DNA from: an uncultured Sutterella sp.
GTDB taxonomy: Bacteria > Pseudomonadota > Gammaproteobacteria > Burkholderiales > Burkholderiaceae_F
Direction: 5' to 3'
Assembly (NCBI GenBank): GCA_949287305.1
Contig: CASEFX010000015.1
Location: forward strand, 16,543-80,542
Length of the DNA: 64,000 nucleotides
The notes under the pieces were generated by a model that saw only the letters and a list, made by a program, of their open reading frames with translations, did not search any database and was not told the origin of the DNA. A program made the position numbers and the translations under genes. Positions 8,063 through 16,865 of the stretch are shown piece after piece; the stretch's first letter is position 1, and the number at the start of each line of letters is the position of its first letter.

Positions 8063-9541
8063 ATGGACAAGTTTTCCCGTCGAAACGTCCTCGGACTCGC
8101 GGGTGCCGGCCTGATGGCGGGCGCCGCCCGTGCCGCGCACGCGGCCGAAGCGCCCCAAGGCTGGGACCGCGAATGCGACGTCCTCGTCGTGGGTTCGGGC
8201 TACGCGGGCCTTTGCGCCGCGATCGAAGCCCGCACGGCCGGAGCCGATACGCTTTTGATCGAAAAGATGGTGGTGCTCGGCGGCAACTCCGCCCTTTGCG
8301 GCGGCGGCATCGCCGCGCCGGGAAGCGACCTGCAGAAGGCCGCGGGCGTCAAGGACTCGGCCGATCAGCTCTACCGCGACATGCTGAAGTCGGGCGGCGG
8401 CCTCGTGCACGAGGAACTCGCCCGCGTCGTGGCCGACAATGCGCTTCCCACCTACGAATGGGTCCGCGACGTGATCGGCGTGAAGTTCGACCGTCTCGCC
8501 TTCCACGGCGGCCATTCGGTGCCGCGAAGCGCCGCCTATATGAAGGGGAACGGCGCCCAGCTCGTGAAACCTCTCGTCGAAAAGGCCAAGAGCCTCGGCG
8601 TTAAGGTGCAGAACCGTACGCGCCTCGTTGACATCGTCGTTGAAAACGGCCGCGTCGCCGGCGCCGTGATCACGGAAGGCTACAAGTTCCCCGACGAAAA
8701 GAGCGGCAAGAACGTGCGCGTGCGCGTGAAGAAGGGCCTCGTATTGGCGGGCGGCGGCTTCTCGCAGAACGTCGAACTTCGCAAGCTTCACGATCCTCGC
8801 CTCGGGCCGCAGCTCGAATCCACGAACCAGCCCGGCGCCACGGGCGACGCCCTGATGGCGGCGCAGCGCATCGGCGCGACCGACATCCAGATGGACTGGA
8901 TTCAGCTCGGTCCCTGGACCTCGCCCGACGAAAAGGGCTTCGGCGTCGCGCCGAAGATCGTCGAAGCGGTCGTGGGCTACGGCTTCATGGTCGACCCGGA
9001 AACCGGGAAGCGCTTTGTGAACGAAACCGGCAACCGCAAGGTCCGCTCCGACGCGATCGTCGCGACGGGACATCCCGCGGTGCTCGCGGTGAGCGTCGAC
9101 AACGTCGGGCACGTTCCCGCCGAAGCCTTGAAGACGGGGCTTGAAAAGGGCGTCGTCAAGACCTTTGATTCCGCCGAAGCGCTTGCGGACTTCCACAAGA
9201 TCCCGAAGGACGCGTTCATGGTGTCTCTCAAGACTTGGAACGAAGCTGTGAAGGCGAAGAAGGATCCGGCCTTCAACGCGAAGATCTTCGACGACACGAA
9301 GATCAACCAGGGCAAGTTCTATTCGATCCGCCTCTGGCCGCGCGTTCACTACACGATGGGCGGTCTCGCCATTACGCCGAAGGCCGAAGTGATCGGCAAC
9401 GACCTCAAACCCATTCCGGGTCTCTACGCCGCGGGCGAAATCTGCGGCGGCGTGCACGGCATGGTGCGTCTCGGCACGGTGTCGATCGTCGACTGCCTCC
9501 TCTTCGGACGCATCGCCGGCAAGAACGCCGCGACCGCCTGA
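8063..9541 (+). CDS. Tat-exported fumarate reductase-type flavoprotein
   Basis: The 492-residue protein starts after AGGAGAG with a clear twin-arginine leader (SRRNVLGLAGAG) and a signal cleavage region near AHA|AE. The FAD-binding motif VVGSGYAGLCAA is near 40. The catalytic positions of soluble fumarate reductases are kept: Arg325 (RFVNETGNRK), His429 (VHYTMGG) and Arg469 (MVRLGT). This predicts reduction of an unsaturated carboxylate in the periplasm. No heme motif is present. It is the closest relative in the window of the partial protein at 1-1479. It has its own promoter region with a palindrome that is shared with the porin at 10099, so uptake and reduction of one substrate may be co-regulated. 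Confidence 0.9.
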   Translation: MDKFSRRNVLGLAGAGLMAGAARAAHAAEAPQGWDRECDVLVVGSGYAGLCAAIEARTAGADTLLIEKMVVLGGNSALCGGGIAAPGSDLQKAAGVKDSADQLYRDMLKSGGGLVHEELARVVADNALPTYEWVRDVIGVKFDRLAFHGGHSVPRSAAYMKGNGAQLVKPLVEKAKSLGVKVQNRTRLVDIVVENGRVAGAVITEGYKFPDEKSGKNVRVRVKKGLVLAGGGFSQNVELRKLHDPRLGPQLESTNQPGATGDALMAAQRIGATDIQMDWIQLGPWTSPDEKGFGVAPKIVEAVVGYGFMVDPETGKRFVNETGNRKVRSDAIVATGHPAVLAVSVDNVGHVPAEALKTGLEKGVVKTFDSAEALADFHKIPKDAFMVSLKTWNEAVKAKKDPAFNAKIFDDTKINQGKFYSIRLWPRVHYTMGGLAITPKAEVIGNDLKPIPGLYAAGEICGGVHGMVRLGTVSIVDCLLFGRIAGKNAATA

Positions 9542-9568
9542 GTTTGATTGCTTTTTGAGGTGAGTGAA

Positions 9569-9606
9569 GCCTCCCGTGTCCGAGCGATGCGGGAGGCTTC
9601 GTTTTG
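9569..9606 (+). terminator. Rho-independent terminator after the flavoprotein
   Basis: A GCCTCCCG/CGGGAGGC stem (9569-9576 with 9590-9597) is followed by TTCGTTTTGT, 27 bases after the stop. Confidence 0.75.
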
Positions 9607-9985
9607 TCCGGGGCGCAAGAATGGCCCAGCGGGAAAGGGCACACTGGACGAATTCGGTGTGACGAGGAGGTCGGGCGATGCGGGAGAACTTCGGAGATTC
9701 CCCTACGAAAACCTTCCGTGTCCGAGCGGGACGGGAGGTTGAGTCGTCTGCGGGATTGCGATGAAGCCCGGCGGGAAGGTGAACGTTTGACGACTCCGGG
9801 CTGACGAGGGGGCGGGCGGCGCGGGAGTCCTTCAATGGTAACGGGGCAAAAGCCTTCCGCGTCCGAGCGGTGCGGGAGGTTTTGTCGTTTGCGGTTTTGC
9901 GAAAAAGGCCCGGCGGGAAAGAAAACGTTGGACGACTTCGGTCTGACGAGGAGGTCGGGGGCGCGGGAGAACTTCGACGAGTCCC
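9569..9985. repeat. Three tandem copies of a roughly 140-bp unit that starts with a terminator hairpin
   Basis: Units begin at about 9569, 9712 and 9852. Each starts with a hairpin (CCTTCCGTGTCCGAGCGG type) and continues with GGCCCGGCGGGAA and a GACGAGGAGGTCGGG stretch. They lie between the flavoprotein at 8063 and the porin. No gene was called in them. Confidence 0.8.
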
Positions 9986-10000
9986 ATCCCGGCGAACAAA

Positions 10001-10034
10001 GAAAACCCCGCGGCCGACGGAGTCAGTGCGGGGT
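10001..10034 (-). terminator. Terminator of the porin gene
   Basis: On the - strand an ACCCCGC/GCGGGGT stem is followed by TTTTC. A second long hairpin (12-bp arms, 10055-10087) lies between it and the porin stop codon. Confidence 0.65.
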
Positions 10035-10098
10035 GGAATGGAAAAGACCTTGGCGGTTGCGCACGCGGGGGAGGAGCGTGCGCAACCTTTGCGCTCGA

Positions 10099-11286
10099 TT
10101 AGAAGCGGATCAGGAGACCCGAGAGCACTTCGTAGGCGATCGGGTCGGCCGAGGAGCCGTCCGTGTCCTTGTTGTTGGCGCTGTCCTTCGTGACGCCGGC
10201 GCCCACGTAGACTTCCGCCTTCTTCGAGAGCGGATAGACATAGCCGAGCGAGAAGCCGATGCGGTCCGTGTCGCCGTAGGTTTCTTCAGCCGTCTGCGTG
10301 TAGCTGTGGTCAACCTTGGCGTCCATCCAGCCCACGTTGGCCTTCACCGTGCCGCCCCAGGCCGGGACCGTGGTGCCCAACTGCAGGCTGTAGCCCTTGT
10401 AGGAGACGCCGTTTCCGCCCTTGAGCGACTGCATGTCGCCGTGGCCCTGGAATTCGCTCGCAAGCATGTCGGAGAAGTACATGCCCGAGGCGTAGAGCTT
10501 CATGAAGCCGAAGTCGTAGGTCGCGGCGAGGCTGAAGGTGAGCGAATCGTCGGGATCGTAGCCGAGGAGATTGCCGTCCTTGTCGTAGGCGCGGCCGTAG
10601 AGAACCGAGTCGAGCACCGCGGCGACGTGCACGGGGCCGCCCGTGTAGGTGGCGCCCAAAGCCCACTGACGGTCGGTGCTGTTCTTGCCTTCTTCTTCCC
10701 AGTCGTCGGCGCCGGCGGCGTCAAGCTGGTTCGAGTACTGGGCGTGGAGCTGCAGGCCCGACATCACCAGGGACTGATAGGTGATCGTGTTGTCGCCCGG
10801 CTTGAAGCCACCCGGCATGATGTACTTGGAGCCGACCATGTAGTCGCCCCAGGAGTTGCTGAAGGGGGAGACCTTGCCGCCCCAGATGCCGGTCGTGCCG
10901 AAGCCGCTGCGAAGCATGCCGGAACGGCCGAGAACGAGCGTGCCGTAGTCGTCCGACATCAGCATGATCTGCGCGGCGCGGTGGAAGAGACGGTTGCCGG
11001 GCATGAGCGAGCCGTCGTCGCTGTTGAACTGGCCTTCGAGGACGAAGCCCACCTTCAGGCCTTCGCCGAGGTCTTCAGTGCCGCGCAGACCCCAACGGTT
11101 CGGGGTGGACTGCGAGGACTTCATCTGGAACTTGGAAACGTCATCCACACTGGTGCGGTCGGCGTCGACGTGCTGATAGTTGAGGCCCGTATCGATGAGG
11201 CCGTAGACCTCGACGTTGGCCGCCTGGGCGTTGAGGGCGAAACCTGCAAGAGTCGCGGCAAGAGCGACGGAAAGCTTGGTTTGCAT
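10099..11286 (-). CDS. Gram-negative general porin (Burkholderiales porin family)
   Basis: The 395-residue product has a Sec signal peptide (MQTKLSVALAATLAGFALNAQA) and then starts as NVEVYGLIDTGLNY, the standard first strand of trimeric OmpC-like beta-proteobacterial porins. It continues with SRWG/NRWGLRGTEDLGEGL, loop residues and ends in a strand with terminal Phe (VLSGLLIRF), the outer membrane insertion signal. The start at 11286 is chosen because AAGGAGA lies upstream and the signal peptide begins there; the longer frame has no translation signal. Its role is diffusion of small solutes through the outer membrane. The site at 11366-11381, shared with the flavoreductase gene at 8063, suggests that it supplies that enzyme's substrate. 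Confidence 0.93.
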   Translation of the reverse strand: MQTKLSVALAATLAGFALNAQAANVEVYGLIDTGLNYQHVDADRTSVDDVSKFQMKSSQSTPNRWGLRGTEDLGEGLKVGFVLEGQFNSDDGSLMPGNRLFHRAAQIMLMSDDYGTLVLGRSGMLRSGFGTTGIWGGKVSPFSNSWGDYMVGSKYIMPGGFKPGDNTITYQSLVMSGLQLHAQYSNQLDAAGADDWEEEGKNSTDRQWALGATYTGGPVHVAAVLDSVLYGRAYDKDGNLLGYDPDDSLTFSLAATYDFGFMKLYASGMYFSDMLASEFQGHGDMQSLKGGNGVSYKGYSLQLGTTVPAWGGTVKANVGWMDAKVDHSYTQTAEETYGDTDRIGFSLGYVYPLSKKAEVYVGAGVTKDSANNKDTDGSSADPIAYEVLSGLLIRF

Positions 11287-11365
11287 GAGGGAAATCTCCT
11301 TTTTGCTGTTGTTGTCCGCGCGGGTTGCTGAGAAGACCCGCACGCGTCGATTCTCTTTCGCGGAC

Positions 11366-11381
11366 TTACGCGCGTAATTTG
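11366..11381. promoter_or_regulatory. Shared palindromic site before the porin gene
   Basis: Read on the - strand this is CAAATTACGCGCGTAA, identical over 16 bases to the site at 7999-8014. It lies about 80 bases upstream of the porin start. Confidence 0.6.
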
Positions 11382-11915
11382 CGAAAAGGCAAAACTTAAC
11401 GTGTTTGCGGCGCTAGCTCGGGAAACTCCGTATGAGAAGCGGCAAAGGAAGGAGATGTCGTTGATTGCGGGGGCCGGGCGCCGGCGTGTTCACGGTACGG
11501 TTTGGGTCGCTCCCGAAACGATGAGAAAAGGTGAGCGGGGATACGTATTATTCCTAAGGACAAATTGTCCCAAGGTAACTTTCGCAACTGTCACAACGGA
11601 AAACGAGGGTCCTGATTAAAGCTTTGCAATCCTGCTACGTGTGAAATGTGCGAATAGGCAAATGTTGTCGCTTTGAAAAGTGATTTTCGAGAAAACTCGG
11701 ATGAGATGATGAAGAGAAAGGGGGGGCGAGACCGAGGGAGGAGCTGGAGGAAAAGGTGGCCGTGCGGCCCGGTGCAAGCCTTGAGGAAGGCGTCGTCGCG
11801 CGAATTGCTCCGAAGCTTGGAAAAGACTGTCGCGGAAAAGAAACGGCGTGCTTGACGAAGACGCGGGAGAAGCATTAGCCTGAGGTCCTGCCCTAAAACG
11901 GAAAAGGAGAGAGAC
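11382..11915. other. Intergenic region with a GGACAAATTGTCC near-palindrome
   Basis: No convincing gene is present. A 13-bp near-palindrome (GGACAAATTGTCC, 11558-11570) could be an operator, but it is far from either flanking gene. A run of seven G lies at 11720-11726 outside any gene. GGAAAAGGAGAG just before 11916 is a ribosome binding site. Confidence 0.4.
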
Positions 11916-12380
11916 ATGACCTTTACCGAGGAATTCCATCAGTTGCCGCCGGACGACCGGTGCAAACTCGAGGAGTCGCTCGCCGTCTGCGGACTGGCCG
12001 TGAGCGACGTGGAGAACCTTCTCCGGTACCGAATCGCCCTGAAGGGAAAAAACTTCGAGGGAACGATCCCCGCCGACTTCGCCCGGGCGCTCTGAGAGTT
12101 GCAGGAGGCCTACTACCGGATGGTGGGGAAGATCCTTCACGGTTCTTCCGATGCCGTGCTCAGCGCTGATGAGAAGGAGCGGCACAAACTGCATTTTCGA
12201 AGCGAAAACGGAGCGGCGGACTGCTCGGCGGATCTTTGGCCTTCGATGCGATCTTTGATGGGAGAAGCGTTCAGCGGAAAGGAACCTTGGCAGATTTTGC
12301 TCGCGACGGCGTTCTGCGCCGCAGCTTACTCGGGTTATGAAAAGTTCGCCGCTCTCTATGGGAAAGGAGGAGAAGACTGA
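11916..12380 (+). pseudogene. Small unknown gene interrupted by an in-frame TGA
   Basis: A good ribosome binding site (AAAAGGAGAG) precedes an ATG at 11916. The frame runs 59 codons to a TGA at 12093-12095 and then continues open in the same frame for 94 more codons to the TGA at 12378-12380. The two parts together would make a protein of about 154 residues (start MTFTEEFHQLPPDDRCK, end KFAALYGKGGED). A CGA to TGA change would explain the stop. The product is acidic, probably soluble, and has no family that I recognise. It could instead be two small proteins, with the second starting at a TTG (12099) or an ATG (12120) without a ribosome binding site. Selenocysteine is unlikely because there is no context for it. 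Confidence 0.5.
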
Positions 12381-12391
12381 GCAAAAAGCTA

Positions 12392-12617
12392 GAGGGGCGA
12401 TCTCGCGATCACCCCTCCGTCAAATCCTAGGGGGATCCCGTAGGATACGATCCCCTAGGCACTCGCGGGGATTCTATCGAAAAACGAAAACAATGTCGAG
12501 CGCCGGATCACTCTCCAATCCTGCGCCGCAGTCTTTTGTGTCTGCCAAACTGCGGTGCTACAGCCCGCAAAGGAGCGTCCCTCCTTCGGCCAACCTACTA
12601 CAAAACGTAGTAGGTTG
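12392..12617. repeat. Three strong hairpins in the gap before the flavoprotein at 12730
   Basis: Hairpin one (12392-12417) pairs GAGGGG with CCCCTC. Hairpin two (12426-12459) pairs CCTAGGGGGATC with GATCCCCTAGG. Hairpin three (12591-12617) is a perfect 11-bp stem CAACCTACTAC/GTAGTAGGTTG with an AAAAC loop. None has a clear T tract. No gene is seen in 12381-12729. Confidence 0.7.
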
Positions 12618-12729
12618 AAGGCGGTCGACGTCGGCGTTGCCCCTCGGTCCGATCCTCTATTGACCGACCATTCTCCGTCGGCAGAAAATTTTCCGTAAGC
12701 TCCGCACACCGCTTCATTCCTTTGCCGCC

Positions 12730-14343
12730 ATGACCTCCCGCCGCTCCCTTCTCTTCTCCGCTCTTCTCGCCTCCCTGGGCGCGGGGCCTCTTCCCGTACG
12801 AGCAGAGAATTCGGCCGACGCGCCAAGGCCTGCCGAAACCTACGACTTCGTCGTGGCGGGCGGAGGCGCGGCGGGTCTCACCGCAGCCGTCATGGCGCTC
12901 GAGGCGAACCCCGATCTCTCCGTCCTGATTCTCGAAAAGGAGCTCTTCATCGGCGGCACCTCCGCCATCTGCGAAGGAAACTGGAGCGTCTCGGAAACCT
13001 CGGTGCAAAAGGCCCTCGGGATTGAGGACAGCGACGAGCGCTATTTTGAAGACCTCATGCACGCGGGCGGGGGCGCGAACGACCCCGCGCTCGTGGGCGC
13101 CCTGATCGAAGAAGGAAAGGCGCAGTTCGAGTGGGTGCTCGAAGCGGGCGTGCGGCCCCGCGCCGTCATCGTCAATTCCGGGATCAGCGCAAGACGCGCC
13201 CACACCTTCGTGCCCGCGGAAGTCATCCGTCTTCTTCGGCGAAAGGCGCTCGAACGGGGCGCGGTGATCCGCTGCGGCGAACCCGTGACGGCGCTCCTGG
13301 CGGCCGGATCGGGTGCTCGGACGGCCAATGGGAAAACCCCGGTTGCCGATGCGGAGAAGGGCGTCTTCGGGGTGGTGTCCCGCCGAGCGGGGCGGGCGCA
13401 CAGGATTCTGGCCCGCCGCGCGGTGCTCCTTGCGACGGGCGGCTTCGGGAGAAACCGCGAAATGGTCGCGCGCTTTGCACCGAAACTTCTGAACGCTCCC
13501 TGCCTTACGGCTCCGGGCTCGACCGGGGACGGCATTCGACTGGCGCTTCCCTTCGGGGCTGCTTTGCGCGACATGGACAATCTTCGGGCGGGCTACGCCT
13601 TTTTGCCGCACCCCGAGAGCATCGAATCGATGACGCATATCTTTTACGGAGGCGCGATCGCGGTCGACAAGCGGGGCCTGCGCTTTGCCGACGAGTCGCT
13701 CGACTACACGACGACCGCGGAAGCCGCCATCAACGCGCCCGACGCGATGACCTTTCTCGTCTTCGACGAGGCGATCCGGCGCTACCAGATGTCGGTCCGT
13801 TCCATCGACCGCATGCTTTTCGGCCGTCTCGACCGGGGCGAAACGCCCGCCTGGTGCACGAAGGCCGACACGTTGGAAGAAGCGGCAAGGCGAGCGGGAC
13901 TTCCCGCCGAGACGCTTCTCGCCACGGTCGAAACCTACAACCGGGATATCCGCGAAACGGGACGCGATTCGGTCTTCGGGCGCACGTCGCTCGACTTCGG
14001 GATGGGCGAGCCCGTTCCGATCGAGACGCCTCCCTTCTACGTGGTTCCGGTCGTGCCGGCGTTGCTCGGCACCTACTGCGGCGTCGCCGTGACGCCCAAG
14101 GCCCGGGTGCTCCGCGACGACGGCCGGACCGTCCCGGGGCTTCTCGCCGCGGGCGAAGTCATGGGCGGGCTCTACGGCAAGACTTCGATCGGGGGCTCGC
14201 ACTACTGCGCGGCCCACGCCTTCGGGCGGATCGCGGGGCAAACCGCTGCGGCGTCGCCCGCGAGAACCTTCCCCGAGACGCTCGTTGCCGTGAGCGGGGA
14301 GGACGGACTTGAGGGCGCGGCTTTCGGCGCTTCGAAGGCTTGA
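12730..14343 (+). CDS. Tat-exported FAD flavoprotein linked to a two-component system
   Basis: The 537-residue protein has a short twin-arginine leader (TSRRSLLFSALLASLGAG) and an FAD motif VAGGGAAGLTAA near 45. GLRFADESLDY puts a Tyr (about 326) where fumarate reductases have the active-site Arg. The later His position is GTYCGVAV, and the C-terminal Arg is replaced in KTSIGGSHYC. It shares these changes with the protein at 18696. The reaction is therefore probably not fumarate reduction. The stop codon is 13 bases before the GTG of the sensor kinase, and the kinase ribosome binding site lies right behind it, so the three genes form an operon. The likely role is a periplasmic reductase whose expression is driven by its substrate through that kinase. 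No ribosome binding site is seen before the ATG. Confidence 0.85.
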   Translation: MTSRRSLLFSALLASLGAGPLPVRAENSADAPRPAETYDFVVAGGGAAGLTAAVMALEANPDLSVLILEKELFIGGTSAICEGNWSVSETSVQKALGIEDSDERYFEDLMHAGGGANDPALVGALIEEGKAQFEWVLEAGVRPRAVIVNSGISARRAHTFVPAEVIRLLRRKALERGAVIRCGEPVTALLAAGSGARTANGKTPVADAEKGVFGVVSRRAGRAHRILARRAVLLATGGFGRNREMVARFAPKLLNAPCLTAPGSTGDGIRLALPFGAALRDMDNLRAGYAFLPHPESIESMTHIFYGGAIAVDKRGLRFADESLDYTTTAEAAINAPDAMTFLVFDEAIRRYQMSVRSIDRMLFGRLDRGETPAWCTKADTLEEAARRAGLPAETLLATVETYNRDIRETGRDSVFGRTSLDFGMGEPVPIETPPFYVVPVVPALLGTYCGVAVTPKARVLRDDGRTVPGLLAAGEVMGGLYGKTSIGGSHYCAAHAFGRIAGQTAAASPARTFPETLVAVSGEDGLEGAAFGASKA

Positions 14344-14356
14344 AGGAGGATCGGTC

Positions 14357-16228
14357 GTGTTTCGTCGATCTCCTTTCTCCGCCCTTTCCTTCCTCCTCTC
14401 GGCGCTTCTCCTTTTCTCGGCCGCGCCCGCCACGGCCGACTTTCCGGGTTCGAAAGTCCGCGTCGCGGTGGACGCGGAGGAGGGGTATCTCCTCACCGAA
14501 GGAATTGCCGCCGACGTCGAGCGAACGCTCAAAAAGGCGCTTCCGGAAGTTCCTGTGGAACTTCGCTTCGTGACGAAGGACGAAATGCGGCGCGCCGTCG
14601 CGACGCGAAGCGTCGAGCTCGTTCTCACGTCCCCCTTTTCCTATCGGCGTCTCGGTCTCACAGACGCGCGCGTGATCGCGGGCCTCATTCAGGCGCGCTC
14701 GCCCGACCCGAACCGCGCGGGGGCGGCGGTCGTATTGGTCGACGCCGACCGCGAAGACCTCACGGGCTTTTCGTCGCTTGCGGGAAAGCGCGTGGCGCTC
14801 TCGCCGCATTACGGCCTCAATGTGGAGGGGATCTTCCGCGCGGCGTGGCTCGACGAAGGAAACGCTCCCGAAACCCTGCGGCTCACCGACGTCACGGAAA
14901 ACGACGACAAAGCGATCGCCGGACTTGCCAAGGGAGACTACGACGCGCTCGTTCTTCCCGCCTGCCGTTTGGAGCGCCTCTCGGAGAGACGCAGTCTTCG
15001 GACCGAGGGTCTGCGGGTGGTCGCGCCCAAGAGTTCTACGGATCTCGGCTGCGCGCACTCGACGGCGCTCTATCCGGGTTCCGTTCTCGTTGCGACGCCC
15101 ACGCTCACGCCCGCCTTCTCGCGGCGCATTATCGGTACGCTTCTCTCCGCCCCGCCCACCGAAAAGGGCTTCTTCTGGGGCGAGGCGACCGACTTTGCGG
15201 CGGTCGACCGGGCGCTCACGATGTTGGAGCTCGACGCCTACGCGGATCTCAGACGCTGGTCGCTCTCGCGGATTCTTCGCGACTACGCCCCCTGGTTTGC
15301 GGTGGCGGGCTTCATGCTCGTCCTCCTTCTCTCCCACAGTTTTCTCGTCGCCTGGCTCGTGCGCAGAAGAACGCGGGAGTTGACGGCCTCTCTGGCGCGC
15401 GAGCGCCTCTTTGAAGCACAGGCCGAAACGGCGGGCAAGCGCGTGCGCATGCTCGAGCGGATCGGTCTTCTCGGTCAGGTGGGGTCGCTTTTCGCTCATG
15501 AAGTGCGCCAGCCCCTCTCGGCGATTGGGGTCTACGCCTACGGACTCAAACGCATGATCGAGCGGGGGACGGGCGACGAACAAAAGCTCGCCGAAGGGCT
15601 CGAGAAGATTTCCGAGCAGACCGCCAACGCCGAGGCGATCGTCGCGAAGATCCGAAGCTATCTCAAACGCGACGCCGACCGAAAGGAAAACGTGGGGGCG
15701 GGGGAATTGGTCGAAAAGGCCGTGAAGACCTTCGAGGCGAGCGGACGCCGCCGCTCGACGATCCGCCTGATCGGAAAATCCGAAGGAAAGCCTTCCGCCG
15801 TCTTTCCCGTCGTACGGGTGGACGCGATGGAGGTGGAGCTCGTTCTTCTCAACCTTTTTCGCAACGCCGAGGAAATTCAGACGGCGGCCGCGGTGAAGCA
15901 TCCCGAAATCACGGTCGAAGTCGACCGCGACGCGCAAACGCCCGAAGACGTGACGATCACCGTCTCGGACAAGGGACCGGCGCTCGACGACGAAGCCTTC
16001 GCGGCCTTTACGGCGAGGCTCGCGGCGATGGAGACGACGAAGAAGGACGGGCTCGGACTCGGGCTTTCGATCGTGGCGTCGCTCACCGAAGCGCAGGGCG
16101 GTCGCGTATCCTTTGCACGAAGCGCGCGTGGGGGACTCGCCGTGACGCTCCACCTTCCCGCCGCGCCCGAGACAGCCGAAGAAAACGAAGCGGGCGGCAA
16201 CCCCGTGAACGAGGAGAAAAACCCATGA
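14357..16228 (+). CDS. TtrS-like sensor histidine kinase with periplasmic PhnD-type sensor domain
   Basis: The GTG at 14357 is chosen because AAGGAGG lies 7 bases upstream; the open frame begins further 5' with a TTG inside the previous gene. The 623-residue product has a signal peptide (1-27) and a periplasmic substrate-binding domain of the phosphonate-binding/TtrS type at about 30-300 (VRVAVDAEEGYLLTEG). A membrane helix at about 310-336 is followed by a short linker coiled coil and a HisKA-type helix with the phospho-acceptor His381 in FAHEVRQPL. A GHKL ATPase domain follows (LFRNAEEIQ N-box, DGLGLGLSI G-box). It should sense a periplasmic ligand and phosphorylate the response regulator at 16225, whose start codon overlaps its stop by four bases. 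The homologous kinase at 56620 suggests a family of ligand-specific sensors. Confidence 0.9.
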   Translation: MFRRSPFSALSFLLSALLLFSAAPATADFPGSKVRVAVDAEEGYLLTEGIAADVERTLKKALPEVPVELRFVTKDEMRRAVATRSVELVLTSPFSYRRLGLTDARVIAGLIQARSPDPNRAGAAVVLVDADREDLTGFSSLAGKRVALSPHYGLNVEGIFRAAWLDEGNAPETLRLTDVTENDDKAIAGLAKGDYDALVLPACRLERLSERRSLRTEGLRVVAPKSSTDLGCAHSTALYPGSVLVATPTLTPAFSRRIIGTLLSAPPTEKGFFWGEATDFAAVDRALTMLELDAYADLRRWSLSRILRDYAPWFAVAGFMLVLLLSHSFLVAWLVRRRTRELTASLARERLFEAQAETAGKRVRMLERIGLLGQVGSLFAHEVRQPLSAIGVYAYGLKRMIERGTGDEQKLAEGLEKISEQTANAEAIVAKIRSYLKRDADRKENVGAGELVEKAVKTFEASGRRRSTIRLIGKSEGKPSAVFPVVRVDAMEVELVLLNLFRNAEEIQTAAAVKHPEITVEVDRDAQTPEDVTITVSDKGPALDDEAFAAFTARLAAMETTKKDGLGLGLSIVASLTEAQGGRVSFARSARGGLAVTLHLPAAPETAEENEAGGNPVNEEKNP

Positions 16229-16857
16229 CGAATCCCAAGACGCTGACGCAGACGCCGCTCGTGCGCGTCGTGGACGACGATCCGGGCGTGCGCGATGCGC
16301 TCGCTTTTTTGCTCGGAAACGAAGGCTGGTGCGTCGCAACCTATCCGGACGCGGAGAGCTTTCTCGTGGGCGACGCTCCGAGCGATCCGGGGTGTCTCGT
16401 GCTCGACGTCAAGATGCCCGGCATGACCGGGCCGGAACTGCAGGCGGAGCTCGTGCGGCGGGGCTTCATCGCGCCCATCGTCTTTCTCTCCGCGCACGGG
16501 GACATCGACATGGCCGTAAAGGCGATGCGGGTGGGGGCGTTCGACTTCATTCCAAAGCCCATCGATCCGCCGCGCCTCATCAAGGCGGTGGCGGACGCCG
16601 TCGCGGAAGACCGCCGCAGACGCCTGGGGCTGCCGACCGAAGCGGCCCTCAAGGCGAGGCTTTCGCAGCTGACGGAAAGAGAGCGGCAGATTCTCCGCTA
16701 CGCCGTGCGGGGCCTTTCGAACCGCGAGATCGCCGAAGCCCTCAACGTAAGTCCCAAGACGGTCGAAGCCCACAAGACCGCGGTCTTTCGCCGGCTTGAC
16801 GTCCAGGGCGCAGCCGAAGCGAAGGCGCTTCTCGACGCCTTCGGAACGGAAGTCTGA
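16225..16857 (+). CDS. FixJ/TtrR-type response regulator
   Basis: The 210-residue protein has a receiver domain at 8-120 with acidic pocket DDDPG, phospho-acceptor Asp61 (LVLDVKMPG), a FLSAHGD switch region and Lys in FIPKPI. A LuxR-type helix-turn-helix follows at about 145-205 (LTERERQILRYAVRGLSNREIAEAL and PKTVEAHKTAVFRRL). It is translationally coupled to the kinase by an ATGA overlap. It should activate the flavoprotein operon at 12730 or another respiratory gene in response to the kinase ligand. Its best relative here is the regulator at 58476. Confidence 0.92.
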   Translation: MTNPKTLTQTPLVRVVDDDPGVRDALAFLLGNEGWCVATYPDAESFLVGDAPSDPGCLVLDVKMPGMTGPELQAELVRRGFIAPIVFLSAHGDIDMAVKAMRVGAFDFIPKPIDPPRLIKAVADAVAEDRRRRLGLPTEAALKARLSQLTERERQILRYAVRGLSNREIAEALNVSPKTVEAHKTAVFRRLDVQGAAEAKALLDAFGTEV

Positions 16858-16865
16858 GGCTTCCC

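Noticed and set aside
8003..9835. Long antisense open frames over flavoprotein genes (also 12598-14628, 14159-16339, 18630-20204, 46493-48067, 60397-62436)
   Set aside because: High-GC coding DNA gives long open frames on the other strand. The translations have no domain and the sense genes are clear.
11720..11726. G7 tract as a phase-variable switch
   Set aside because: It lies outside a gene and is shorter than the C9 tracts that are inside genes.
12093..12095. Selenocysteine at the in-frame TGA
   Set aside because: The neighbouring residues do not resemble any selenoprotein, no SECIS-like structure is evident and a CGA to TGA change is simpler.
14357..16857. Naming the two-component genes ttrS and ttrR
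   Set aside because: The architecture agrees but no tetrathionate reductase genes are present, so a substrate-specific name would be unsupported.
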